Both the position numbers and the translations under genes were made by a program. DNA of 64,000 nucleotides, taken from Treponema sp. UBA4377 (lineage in GTDB: Bacteria; Spirochaetota; Spirochaetia; Treponematales; Treponemataceae). This document shows, one piece after another, positions 53,016-61,082 of the stretch (the stretch's first letter is position 1; the number at the start of each line of letters is the position of its first letter). Location of the stretch: assembly GCA_002391235.1 (NCBI GenBank), contig DGRX01000025.1, positions 1 to 64,000 on the forward strand, in the 5' to 3' direction. The notes beneath the pieces were generated by a model, which was not told where the DNA came from, did no database searches, and was given only the letters and a program-made list of their open reading frames with translations.

Positions 53016-54289
53016 ACTCTTTAAAGAACAATTTTCTCCTTTTGCCCGCGGTGACGCTTGCGGTTCTTTTGTACGCTTTCATTCCTGTTAAGGACCAAAA
53101 GCCCGCGGACTTTCTTTTTAAAAGCCAAGACGTTTCTTGGATTGAATGCCGCTTGCTTTCTTGCCCGGTTAAAGTCGGAAAAGAAAGAAAATCCTACATG
53201 GTCAAGGCGGAGCTAATCAAGGTTGGCAAAAATGACGGAGGCCTTTCCAGCGCCAGCGGCGCCGCGCAAATCATTTTGCCCTTGGAGCTTTGCGAAATTT
53301 ACCAGCCCGGAAAGCTTTATTCTTCGTGGCGCGGGAAAAAAGTCGACTTTTTGTTGGACAAGGCCGCCCGCTGCGTCTTTGCTGTAAGGCAAGGAACGGA
53401 GCCCGGCGCGGACGGCAGGCTTTTTTTCAACGCGCAAAGCATTTTGTCTTGCGATTATCCAAGCGGCTTTTGGGGCCGCATTCAAAAAGTCCGCGCCTTA
53501 AGCCGCTTGCATTTTACTCGGCTGATGTACGCGTGGGGAAGCGCGGGCGGCCTTTTGCTGGCGCTGCTTACCGGTTCCAGATCTTATTTGGAAGACGACA
53601 GCGCGGAGGCCTTTAAGCTTGCCGGCCTTAGCCACATTTTGGCCTTAAGCGGAATGCACCTTTCATTGTTCAGTTCAATCGCCTTTGCGCTTGGAAAGCG
53701 TTCCGTCGGAAAACGCTTGGCGCCATTTTTGGAATTGTGCGCGATATGCCTTTTTGTTTGGTTTGCCGGAAAGTCTCCGTCCTTGTTCAGGGCGCTTTTG
53801 TGTTCGGCGGCGGCGATAATACTTGGCCTTCTAAAAGTTCCGATAAAAAGCTCTTTGAATATTTTGGCCCTTGTTTTTATCGTTCATATTTGCGCCTTTA
53901 CGCCTGACATGTACGAGCTTTCATTTATGCTTTCATACGGCGCTTTGGCGGGAATATTAGCCTTTAACGAGTTTGTGACAAAGCCTTTGCTTGCGGCCCT
54001 TCCTTCCAACGCTGGAAAATCCTTGGGCCAGTCAGTCGGAGCGCAAGCGCTCACAATGCCGATTTGCGCCCGTTTTTTTGGAACGATGGCGCCTGGCGGA
54101 ATTCTTTCTAGCGCCGTCGTTTCGCCGATGGTTTCGATTTTCATTTACTTGGGCCTTGCGTTTATAATAATTTCGTTTGCTTTTCCATTTATGGCGCCGC
54201 TTTGCGGAAGCCTTCTTTCTTTTGTTTACGGCTGGATTAAACGGGCTGTTTTGCTCTTTTCCGCGATTCCTTGCGTAAAGCTTCAATAA
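53009..54289 (+). CDS. ComEC/Rec2 family protein (channel domain only)
   Basis: A 426-residue membrane protein matching the ComEC/Rec2 competence region: 'LAGLSHILALSGMHLSLFSS', then 'CLFVWFAGKSPSLFRALL', 'IKSSLNILALVFI' and 'YELSFMLSYGALAGIL'. An N-terminal OB-like region precedes it. It ends near 'GWIKRAVLLFSAIPCVKL' and lacks the C-terminal metallo-beta-lactamase domain of full ComEC (700-800 residues). That short form may not import DNA by itself. The last gene of the PilZ-HEAT-ComEC operon; rsmA follows with its own promoter. Confidence 0.85.
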   Translation: MVDSLKNNFLLLPAVTLAVLLYAFIPVKDQKPADFLFKSQDVSWIECRLLSCPVKVGKERKSYMVKAELIKVGKNDGGLSSASGAAQIILPLELCEIYQPGKLYSSWRGKKVDFLLDKAARCVFAVRQGTEPGADGRLFFNAQSILSCDYPSGFWGRIQKVRALSRLHFTRLMYAWGSAGGLLLALLTGSRSYLEDDSAEAFKLAGLSHILALSGMHLSLFSSIAFALGKRSVGKRLAPFLELCAICLFVWFAGKSPSLFRALLCSAAAIILGLLKVPIKSSLNILALVFIVHICAFTPDMYELSFMLSYGALAGILAFNEFVTKPLLAALPSNAGKSLGQSVGAQALTMPICARFFGTMAPGGILSSAVVSPMVSIFIYLGLAFIIISFAFPFMAPLCGSLLSFVYGWIKRAVLLFSAIPCVKLQ

Positions 54290-54299
54290 GCGCTATAAT
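54271..54299 (+). promoter_or_regulatory. rsmA promoter
   Basis: TTGCGT (54271-54276), 17 bp, TATAAT (54294-54299), inside the 3' end of the ComEC-like gene. The -10 box ends eight bases before the rsmA ATG. Confidence 0.6.
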
Positions 54300-54307
54300 T
54301 TTTTTTG

Positions 54308-55189
54308 ATGAACGGAATCCCTGACTACAATTCGCCCGCGGAACTTAACGCCTTTCTTGAATCAAAAGGAATGGCGATGCAAAAAAAATTCGGGCAAAAT
54401 TTTTTGATCAACGAAAGCGCCCGAAAAAAAATCGCCGCGTCTTTAGGAATTCAAAAAGGCGAGACCGTTTGGGAAGTCGGACCTGGCCTTGGCGCGATGA
54501 CAAAGGAATTGGTTGACTTGGGGGCAAAAGTCACTGTCTTTGAAATTGACCGCGGCTTTGCGGCGGCTTTGCAGGAGTTTTTTGCGGAACAAATCTCAGC
54601 CAAAACTTTTGACTTGGTCCAGGGCGATGTCCTAAAAACTTGGAAGCCGTATTTGGAAAAGAACGGAGCGCCAAAATATTTTTTTGGAAACCTTCCATAC
54701 AACATCGCCGCGTCGTTGATCGCCGACACGATTGAAGCCGGCGAGCGCTTTGAAAAATGCGCCTTTACCGTTCAAAAAGAAGTCGCCCTTAGAATGGCGG
54801 CAAAGCCTTCCAGCGAGGACTATTCAAGCTTTTCGGTTTTGTGCCAGTGGGCGTATGACGTTAAGACAATATGCGATTTGGGCCGCGCCAATTTTTGGCC
54901 AAGGCCGAACGTCGAGTCGCGCGCTGTCGTTTTTGCAAAAAAGGAAACTTTTCCAGGCTGCCAGGACTATAAGCTGTTTGTAAAAATGCAAAGGGCGCTT
55001 TTTGCCAGCAGGCGAAAAACCGTAAAAAACAATTTGGCAAAATTTTTGTCCGGCTACAACTGCTCGGCCGACGCCGTTTTGGAAAAAGCCGGCATTGAAG
55101 CCAATGTCAGGGCGGAAGCCTTGCCAATCCAAGATCTTTTGCGCTTGTCAGACGCAATCAATTTTTTTATAATGCAATCATGTCAATAA
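54308..55189 (+). CDS. rsmA: 16S rRNA dimethyladenosine transferase
   Basis: A 293-residue RsmA/KsgA enzyme that dimethylates two adjacent adenines near the 3' end of 16S rRNA using SAM. KKFGQNFLINE, the SAM loop WEVGPGLGAMTKEL and the catalytic FGNLPYNIAA are all intact. C-terminal 'ALFASRRKTVKNNLAKFL' is typical. The start is the ATG at 54308, eight bases after a TATAAT; an upstream TTG in frame is less likely. It overlaps the YggS gene by ten bases. Confidence 0.95.
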   Translation: MNGIPDYNSPAELNAFLESKGMAMQKKFGQNFLINESARKKIAASLGIQKGETVWEVGPGLGAMTKELVDLGAKVTVFEIDRGFAAALQEFFAEQISAKTFDLVQGDVLKTWKPYLEKNGAPKYFFGNLPYNIAASLIADTIEAGERFEKCAFTVQKEVALRMAAKPSSEDYSSFSVLCQWAYDVKTICDLGRANFWPRPNVESRAVVFAKKETFPGCQDYKLFVKMQRALFASRRKTVKNNLAKFLSGYNCSADAVLEKAGIEANVRAEALPIQDLLRLSDAINFFIMQSCQ

Positions 55190-55869
55190 AAGATAATTTA
55201 ATAAAAATCAAGGAAAAGCTTCCTCAAGGCGTCGGCCTTGTCGCTGTAAGCAAATTCCATTGCGCGCAAGAAGTGGTTGAGGCGATTCAAGCCGGGCAAA
55301 AAGTTTTTGGCGAAAACCGCGTTCAAGAAGCGGCCGCTAAATTTGACGAGATAAAAAAATCCTATCCAGACGTTCGCCTTAGAATAATCGGCCAGTTGCA
55401 GCGCAACAAGGTAAAGGAGGCGGTTCGGGTCGCCGACGCGATTGATTCGGTTGACCGCCTTGAATTGCTTGACGAGATTGAAAAGCAGGCCGCGAAAATC
55501 GACAAAAAGATTGACGTCTTGTTTGAGTACCATACCGGCGAGGCTTCCAAGTCTGGCTTTGAGGACAAGGCCTTGATTGTTGACGCATTGAAAAAAATCG
55601 CGGCCGGCGGCTATCCTCACGTCGAGCCAAAAGGCTTTATGACAATGGCTCCCTTTACCGACGACAAGGAATTGATTCGAGCTTCCTTTAAAAAATTGCG
55701 GGACTTGCGAGACGAATGCGCGGCCGCCTTTCCCGGCATGGACTTGTCGGAACTCTCTATGGGAATGTCCGGCGACTGGCAAATCGCCGTTCAAGAGGGC
55801 TCGACAATGGTTCGAATCGGAACCGCGATTTTTGGCGAGCGGGATTATTCGCAGGCAAAGAAGGCTTAG
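55180..55869 (+). CDS. YggS family PLP-binding protein
   Basis: A 229-residue PLP-homeostasis protein (YggS/PLPBP). 'LVAVSKFHCAQEVVEAIQAG' carries the PLP-binding Lys. 'VFGENRVQEAAAKFDEI', 'LRIIGQLQRNKVKEAV' and the end block 'LSMGMSGDWQIAVQEGSTMVR' with 'IGTAIFGER' are the usual family motifs. Length is normal. It binds pyridoxal phosphate and influences amino-acid and cofactor balance. The start overlaps rsmA, so translation is likely coupled. Confidence 0.93.
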   Translation: MSIKDNLIKIKEKLPQGVGLVAVSKFHCAQEVVEAIQAGQKVFGENRVQEAAAKFDEIKKSYPDVRLRIIGQLQRNKVKEAVRVADAIDSVDRLELLDEIEKQAAKIDKKIDVLFEYHTGEASKSGFEDKALIVDALKKIAAGGYPHVEPKGFMTMAPFTDDKELIRASFKKLRDLRDECAAAFPGMDLSELSMGMSGDWQIAVQEGSTMVRIGTAIFGERDYSQAKKA

Positions 55870-55872
55870 GTT

Positions 55873-56385
55873 TTGAAAAGGTTTTGGGCGGCGTTTTTTT
55901 CGCTTTTAGTTTTTTTGTCATTCTCAACATTCGCTGACGACTTGACTATTTCCGACGCCGAGCCCTATGACACAAAGGCGATTCCCCAATGGGTAAAAGA
56001 CGTTCGCCGCGGCGAGATAATCACTCTTGGCTCTTGGCCTTTCACAACGCTTTTGGTTTCGCTCTCGTACTCAATGGGAATGTTCGCCGCCCACAATTGG
56101 GACAGCTCCTATTTTAGAAACCCTTTTTCTTCAAGCGGCGAAGGCTATTCCTACAACGAAATAAAGGGAGTCTTGCTTACGTCGGCGGCGATTAGCGTTG
56201 GAATCGGCGTGACAGACTTAATTGTAAACATCGTCAAGCGCGAAAAGGCAAAAAAGAAGCGCAACGCCGAGCAACTAAAAAACATTACTGTCACTCCCGT
56301 GGACACTGGCCAGGACAGAACGTTCATTTTTGAAGGCTCAAAAAAAGAATATCTTTTTGGGGATTTGGAAAGTGCCGTTTTTTAG
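55873..56385 (+). CDS. Small exported membrane protein of unknown function
   Basis: A 170-residue protein with a signal peptide (SLLVFLSFSTFAD) and two further hydrophobic stretches (about 59-80 and 108-128), ending in a basic tail with KREKAKKKR. No family is recognised. The start is TTG, three bases after the YggS gene stop. Its 3' end overlaps the pseudouridine synthase gene by 14 bases. Position between YggS and RluD-like genes gives no clear role. Confidence 0.65.
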   Translation: MKRFWAAFFSLLVFLSFSTFADDLTISDAEPYDTKAIPQWVKDVRRGEIITLGSWPFTTLLVSLSYSMGMFAAHNWDSSYFRNPFSSSGEGYSYNEIKGVLLTSAAISVGIGVTDLIVNIVKREKAKKKRNAEQLKNITVTPVDTGQDRTFIFEGSKKEYLFGDLESAVF

Positions 56386-57400
56386 TTCAAAGGTTCCTGA
56401 CTCTTTTGAGGGAACGGAGCGACTGGACAAATACATTTCGTCTTTGCCAAACGGTTTCAACCGCTCAAAATTAAAAAGCGGCGTTCACGAAATTTTAGTC
56501 AATTCCCAAACGGCAAAGCTTTCCAGCAAAGTGAGGGCTGGAGACCAAATCGACATTCAATGGGAAGACAACATTCCAGACGCAATCTTTCCGGAGGACA
56601 TTCCGCTAAAAATAATTTATGAAAACCAAGACGTCGCTGTCGTCAACAAAGAGCAGGGAATGGTGACGCATCCCGCGGCTGGAAACTGGACAGGCACTTT
56701 GGTCAACGCTCTATTGCATCATTGGGGAAGGCAGGCGCTGGAGCAAATCAAGGATGGAGAAGCGTCGGAAATTTTGGCCCGGCGCCGTCCTGGAATCGTC
56801 CACCGTTTGGACAAAGACACAAGCGGAATCATCATCACCGCCAAAAACCGCGGCGCGGAGGAATGGCTTCAAAATCAATTCCAAAGCCGTTCCTTAAAAA
56901 AAGAATACATTTTAATCGTTAGAGGCTGTCCGCCCAAAAAGGACGGCGTAGTCGACACATACATTGTCCGTGATCCCGCCGACAGAAAGCGCTTCAAGGC
57001 GGTTGAAGCGGACGCGCCCGGAGCCTTGCAGGGAAAGAGGGCTGTGACGCTTTATCATGTTGTTTCTGTTTACTCAAACTATTCCCTTGTGCGTGTCCGC
57101 CTTAAGACAGGCCGAACCCATCAAATACGCGTTCACATGAAATATTTGGGCTGCCCTGTATTGGGCGACACGATTTATTCCAAAAAGGACAATTTTTTTC
57201 CAAACGAAAACCTTATGCTCCATTCGCGCCTTTTGCGAATCCGCCTTCCCGGACAAAAAAACTATACGGTCTTTAAGGCGGCCGTTCCAGAGCGTTTTAA
57301 GCGCGTTATAAAAGCCTTAAAGGCCCAGCATCCGCGCTCTTATTCTTCGCCTGGAATCAAGGCCTCGGAGGAACGAAGGCAAAATGGAGGCGGGCAATGA
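56372..57400 (+). CDS. RluA-family 23S rRNA pseudouridine synthase (RluD-like)
   Basis: About 342 residues. An S4-like RNA-binding domain comes first (RLDKYISSLPNGFNRSKLKS, ILVNSQTAKLSSKVRAGDQI), then the catalytic core with PGIVHRLDKDTSGIIITAKN (catalytic Asp in HRLDKDTSG), 'LVRVRLKTGRTHQIRVHMKY' and 'GCPVLGDTIY'. It isomerises uridines in large-subunit rRNA. The start is most likely the GTG at 56372, eight bases after GGGGA; a TTG at 56330 is the alternative. It overlaps the next synthase by four bases. Confidence 0.9.
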   Translation: MPFFSSKVPDSFEGTERLDKYISSLPNGFNRSKLKSGVHEILVNSQTAKLSSKVRAGDQIDIQWEDNIPDAIFPEDIPLKIIYENQDVAVVNKEQGMVTHPAAGNWTGTLVNALLHHWGRQALEQIKDGEASEILARRRPGIVHRLDKDTSGIIITAKNRGAEEWLQNQFQSRSLKKEYILIVRGCPPKKDGVVDTYIVRDPADRKRFKAVEADAPGALQGKRAVTLYHVVSVYSNYSLVRVRLKTGRTHQIRVHMKYLGCPVLGDTIYSKKDNFFPNENLMLHSRLLRIRLPGQKNYTVFKAAVPERFKRVIKALKAQHPRSYSSPGIKASEERRQNGGGQ

Positions 57401-58212
57401 GCGCGGCTCCAAAAATTAAAGTGATTCACGAGCCTAGCGCGGCAGAGCCATTTGCGGTTCTTTACAAACCAGCGGGCCTTGCAAGCGCGCCTCTTTCCGC
57501 AGGAGACGCAAGCGCCCTTACGGAATGCGGCCGCTTGTTTCCTGACGTCCTAAACGTTCGCGGAAAAAAAACGGTGGAGGGCGGCTTGCTCCATAGAATC
57601 GACACCGCGACAAGCGGCCTTTTGCTTGTCGCGTCAAGCCAGGAATTTTACGGACACATAATCGCCGCCCAAGAAAATGGTTTTTTTGTAAAAGGCTACC
57701 GCGCCGAATGCGACGTTAACCAAAAAAACGCGCAAGCGCTTGAAGGCTTTCCAGAGCCGCCGGCCGCTTCTTTGCCTTTTGATGATTTTTTGCAAGAAAA
57801 AAACGCCGCCGCGCTTATGGGCATAGAGCTTTCTTCATACTTTCGCCCATTCGGAAAAGGCGCAAAAGAAGTCCGGCCTGTTTTGCAAGGCTCAAATGTC
57901 GCCGCGCTAAAAAAAATCGGAAGCAAAAAAATCTATTCGACAAAAATTGTGTCGGCGGATTTTTTAGGAGACGGCAAGGCCAAGCTTTGCTGCAAAATTT
58001 CCCAAGGCTACAGGCACCAAGTCCGCTGCCATTTGGCTTGGCTGGGATTTCCGGTGCGCGGCGACAGGCTTTACAATGCGGATTTTGCGGCCGCGCGTCT
58101 TGGGCTTGCCGACAATAATGGCGCGGGCGGCGAGCCAATGCGCTTTGAGGCGTTTTCGCTGGACTTTCCCGACTTGTTTTCTGAAAAGGCCTTTAGTTTT
58201 TCTTTGGACTAG
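57397..58212 (+). CDS. Second RluA-family pseudouridine synthase, divergent
   Basis: A 271-residue RluA-type synthase without an S4 domain. FAVLYKPAGLASAPL is the entry motif, GGLLHRIDTATSGLLLVASS holds the catalytic Asp in a divergent HRIDTATSG, and 'GYRHQVRCHLAWLGFPVRGD' ends the core. Low-complexity sequence interrupts the middle (~110-130). The tRNA or rRNA target is unknown. The ATGA overlap with the preceding RluD-like gene suggests a duplicated pair with different targets. Confidence 0.85.
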   Translation: MSAAPKIKVIHEPSAAEPFAVLYKPAGLASAPLSAGDASALTECGRLFPDVLNVRGKKTVEGGLLHRIDTATSGLLLVASSQEFYGHIIAAQENGFFVKGYRAECDVNQKNAQALEGFPEPPAASLPFDDFLQEKNAAALMGIELSSYFRPFGKGAKEVRPVLQGSNVAALKKIGSKKIYSTKIVSADFLGDGKAKLCCKISQGYRHQVRCHLAWLGFPVRGDRLYNADFAAARLGLADNNGAGGEPMRFEAFSLDFPDLFSEKAFSFSLD

Positions 58213-58272
58213 CGGCCGCGCTTTTTAGGCTTGCAAGCAATTTTTGTTTGCCGCATTTCTTAGGCTTGCAAA
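58213..58272. repeat. Convergent gap with two TAGGCTTGCAA copies
   Basis: The gap between two convergent genes contains TTAGGCTTGCAA near 58226 and TTAGGCTTGCAA near 58260, matching the pair at 37955-37990. It also has a GCGGCCGC octamer at 58212-58219. Confidence 0.4.
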
Positions 58273-59679
58273 CTATTTGCGCTCGCCCTTTAGACGCAAA
58301 ATGATTTCGTCCGCGCGCTGGACAAATTGGTTTGCCGCGGCCGAATCATCGTCTGCGACTAATGGAATTTCCTGCAAAAGCCTTTCCCCGTCATAGATTG
58401 CGAGGCTTCCATATTGCTTTCCAAATTCGATTTTTCCAAACAAGTATTTTGGGCTTTTTGTTTGGACGCTTATCTTAGCGTTTTTGGGAACGCAGAGGCC
58501 GCGGTCTTCTTTTGCCATCAAGCGGACAAACATTTTTTGAGAGCCGTAAAGGGGAATTATGAATTCCGTTCCGCTAAAGGCGCTCGCTTCGTAATGCGAA
58601 AAATTTTTATGCGCCCATTCCTGCAATTTTGTTCCGTCAATAAAACGGTTTGCGTCTCCCTCGGCGCGGCTTTTTCCGCTTCCGCGCATCGTTACGGAGA
58701 TGAATCTTTGATCGCCGCGTTTTGTCGTCAACGCCAAGTTGTAGCCGCTTTCGTCGATGTAGCCGGTTTTGATTCCGTCGCAGCCGGGCAAAACGCCTAC
58801 AAGCTTGTTTGTGTTTTCAAATTCAAAGCTGGTCCAAATCTCGTCGGGAATCCCGCGCGAAAAATCTTGCGGAGCGCGGCCCCTTTGTTCGCTCGGCAAG
58901 TTTTTTTCTTTAGGGTAGGTAAAGGTTTTTATTGAGTGGAACTTTTCCAAGGCCTTCGGAAATCGCTGTAAGTAAAGGCGGCAAAATTCCGCCATTTCGC
59001 GCGGGCTGGTAAGGTTCCTCTCTGAATAACCGGCCGGCTCGGCGATGACTGTTTTTTTCAAGCCCATCGCGCGTACCATGTCGTTGGCGCTCCTCAAAAA
59101 TTCGTCCATCGATCCAAAAAGGGCCTTGGCGATTGCCGCCGCCGCGTCGTTTCCGCTTGCGACGCTAAGGCCTGTCAAAAGCTCCTCCAGCGTGACGATT
59201 TGTCCTTTTCCCAAAAACATCAAGGAGCTTCTGGGCGGAGCGTTTGAAGCCCACGATTCCGGAACCAAGGGAATTGTTTGGTCAAGACGAGCCTCGCCGC
59301 GCCTGATTTTTTCCATAACGCATTCAATCAAAAAGAGTTTTGTCATTGACGCGGGCGGAATCGTTTGGTCTGCGTTTTTTTCGTAGATTACATAGCCTGT
59401 GTTTGCGTCAAGCAAAATCGCCGATTGGGCGTTAAGCTCAAAGTCGGCTTCCGGCGCCTGGTAGGGGAGCGGCTTTAAAACGGCCTTTCTGTCGGGATAA
59501 AGCTGGTCCAGCTTGGCGTAAAAATCGTTTTTTTGACTTTCGCTTAGCCGTTGGGCGCGCCTTGCGGCCTTGTCGATCGCCGCCGACCTTGTAAGCAAAA
59601 AGCAGGCAAAGCTTAAGGCCAAAAAAAGCGGCAAAAAAGCCGCGGCGTTTGCCAGCTGTCTTTTTTTTGCGGAACTCAT
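58273..59679 (-). CDS. D-alanyl-D-alanine carboxypeptidase (PBP5/DacA family)
   Basis: A 468-residue peptidase that trims the terminal D-Ala of peptidoglycan pentapeptides. N-terminal anchor or signal (residues ~12-30). Active-site motifs are S111-M-T-K114, S175-G-N177 and KTG in DGIKTGYIDESGYNLALT (~300). The C-terminal domain (~370-468) matches the membrane-proximal beta domain of PBP5. Length is normal. -10 box TAGTAT (59687-59692, with extended TGC) ends seven bases before the ATG and no Shine-Dalgarno is seen, so it may be leaderless. Convergent with the pseudouridine synthase gene. Confidence 0.93.
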   Translation of the reverse strand: MSSAKKRQLANAAAFLPLFLALSFACFLLTRSAAIDKAARRAQRLSESQKNDFYAKLDQLYPDRKAVLKPLPYQAPEADFELNAQSAILLDANTGYVIYEKNADQTIPPASMTKLFLIECVMEKIRRGEARLDQTIPLVPESWASNAPPRSSLMFLGKGQIVTLEELLTGLSVASGNDAAAAIAKALFGSMDEFLRSANDMVRAMGLKKTVIAEPAGYSERNLTSPREMAEFCRLYLQRFPKALEKFHSIKTFTYPKEKNLPSEQRGRAPQDFSRGIPDEIWTSFEFENTNKLVGVLPGCDGIKTGYIDESGYNLALTTKRGDQRFISVTMRGSGKSRAEGDANRFIDGTKLQEWAHKNFSHYEASAFSGTEFIIPLYGSQKMFVRLMAKEDRGLCVPKNAKISVQTKSPKYLFGKIEFGKQYGSLAIYDGERLLQEIPLVADDDSAAANQFVQRADEIILRLKGERK

Positions 59680-59747
59680 ATTTATAATACTAGCATATTT
59701 CGCTTTTTTGCGCTATAATTCGACAATTCAATAAAAAGGAGTTGTAT

Positions 59748-61064
59748 ATGGCAGAAAGCAATTCAAGCGTCCTTATGCCAGGCGACAAACCGCCGCTGGC
59801 AAAATGGATTCCTTTGAGTTTTCAGCACGTATTCGCGATGTTCGGCGCCACAATTTTGGTTCCGATTCTAACTGGTTTAAGCACTTCGACCGCCTTGTTT
59901 ACGGCCGGAACTGGAACGCTTCTGTATATCTTGATTACAGGCGCCAAGGTTCCGGCTTTTTTAGGCTCTTCGTTCGCTTTCATTCCGGCCCTTATCGCCA
60001 TCGGAAAGGAATTCGGTGTTCCCTACGCTATGGGCGGAGCGATTTTCGCCGGCGTTTTCTACGCGATTGTCGCGCTTATCGTCCGCTTTGCCGGAAAGAA
60101 ATGGATTGACGCGGCCCTTCCGCCGGTTGTAATCGGCTCCGTAATCATCGTCATCGGAATGTCGCTCGCTCCGACAGCCGTAAACGAAGCCTTTTACTTG
60201 AACAACGAGTACTCTTTGGTGGCCTTAAGCATCGCCGCCGTGACGCTTGCCATCGCGGTTTTCGCCACGATTTTCCTAAAGGGCTTTTTCAACACGCTTT
60301 CAATTTTGATCGGCCTTGTCGGCGGCTACTTGTTCACTTTGATTATGGGCTGCTTTTTCCCGGCCTATCATTTGATTGACTTTTCTTCTGTTCAAGAAGC
60401 AAAATGGTTCGCGCTTCCGTTCTTGCAGTACGACGGCGCAGGCCACGCCTTTTGGCAGGCTCCAAAGTTCAACCTTGTCGCGATCCTTACTTTTGTAATC
60501 GTTTCAATCTCGACAATTTGCGAGCACATGGGCGACACGCTGACCACAAGCAAAGTTGTCGGAACTGACTTTTACAAAGACCCGGGACTGCACCGCACCT
60601 TGCTTGGAGACGGCGCCGCCACGGCTTGGGCCGCTCTTTGGGGAGGCCCGCCGAACACGACTTACGGCGAGAACATCGGCGTCATGGCCATCACAAAAGT
60701 TTACTCGGTTTGGGTAATCGGAGGAGCGGCCGTCATCGCGGTCGTCCTTTCGTTCTGCCAAAAATTCGGCGCGGTAATCCAAACGATTCCGACTCCGGTT
60801 TTGGGCGGAATCTGCACGCTCCTTTACGGCCTTATCGCTTCAAGCGGCCTTAGAACTTTGGTAGACGCCGGCGTTGACTACCAAGAAAAGCGCAACCTCA
60901 CGATTTCTTCCGTCATCATGGTAATCGGAATCGGCGGCGGCGCCTTGACCTTTATGGTCAAAAACTTCAAGTTCTCGCTTGGAGGAGTCGCCTTGGCCAC
61001 AGTCGTAGGCATTTTGCTCAACTTGATCATTCCAAAAAACAAGTCCGGCGAAATCGCCGCGTGA
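59748..61064 (+). CDS. uraA: Uracil/xanthine permease (NCS2 family)
   Basis: A 438-residue nucleobase:proton symporter with about 12-14 membrane segments. 'MFGATILVPILTGLSTSTAL', 'LGSSFAFIPALIAIGKEFGV', 'ICEHMGDTLTTSKVVG' (the conserved E-H) and 'NTTYGENIGVMAITKVYS' are UraA/XanQ signatures. Substrate could be uracil or xanthine; the sequence favours the uracil type. The start is the ATG at 59748, six bases after AAAGGAG. The TATAAT at 59714-59719 is its likely -10 box. Its terminator is inside the 3' end of the RND gene. Confidence 0.92.
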   Translation: MAESNSSVLMPGDKPPLAKWIPLSFQHVFAMFGATILVPILTGLSTSTALFTAGTGTLLYILITGAKVPAFLGSSFAFIPALIAIGKEFGVPYAMGGAIFAGVFYAIVALIVRFAGKKWIDAALPPVVIGSVIIVIGMSLAPTAVNEAFYLNNEYSLVALSIAAVTLAIAVFATIFLKGFFNTLSILIGLVGGYLFTLIMGCFFPAYHLIDFSSVQEAKWFALPFLQYDGAGHAFWQAPKFNLVAILTFVIVSISTICEHMGDTLTTSKVVGTDFYKDPGLHRTLLGDGAATAWAALWGGPPNTTYGENIGVMAITKVYSVWVIGGAAVIAVVLSFCQKFGAVIQTIPTPVLGGICTLLYGLIASSGLRTLVDAGVDYQEKRNLTISSVIMVIGIGGGALTFMVKNFKFSLGGVALATVVGILLNLIIPKNKSGEIAA

Positions 61065-61082
61065 TTTTAGCGCGCGAAAATT

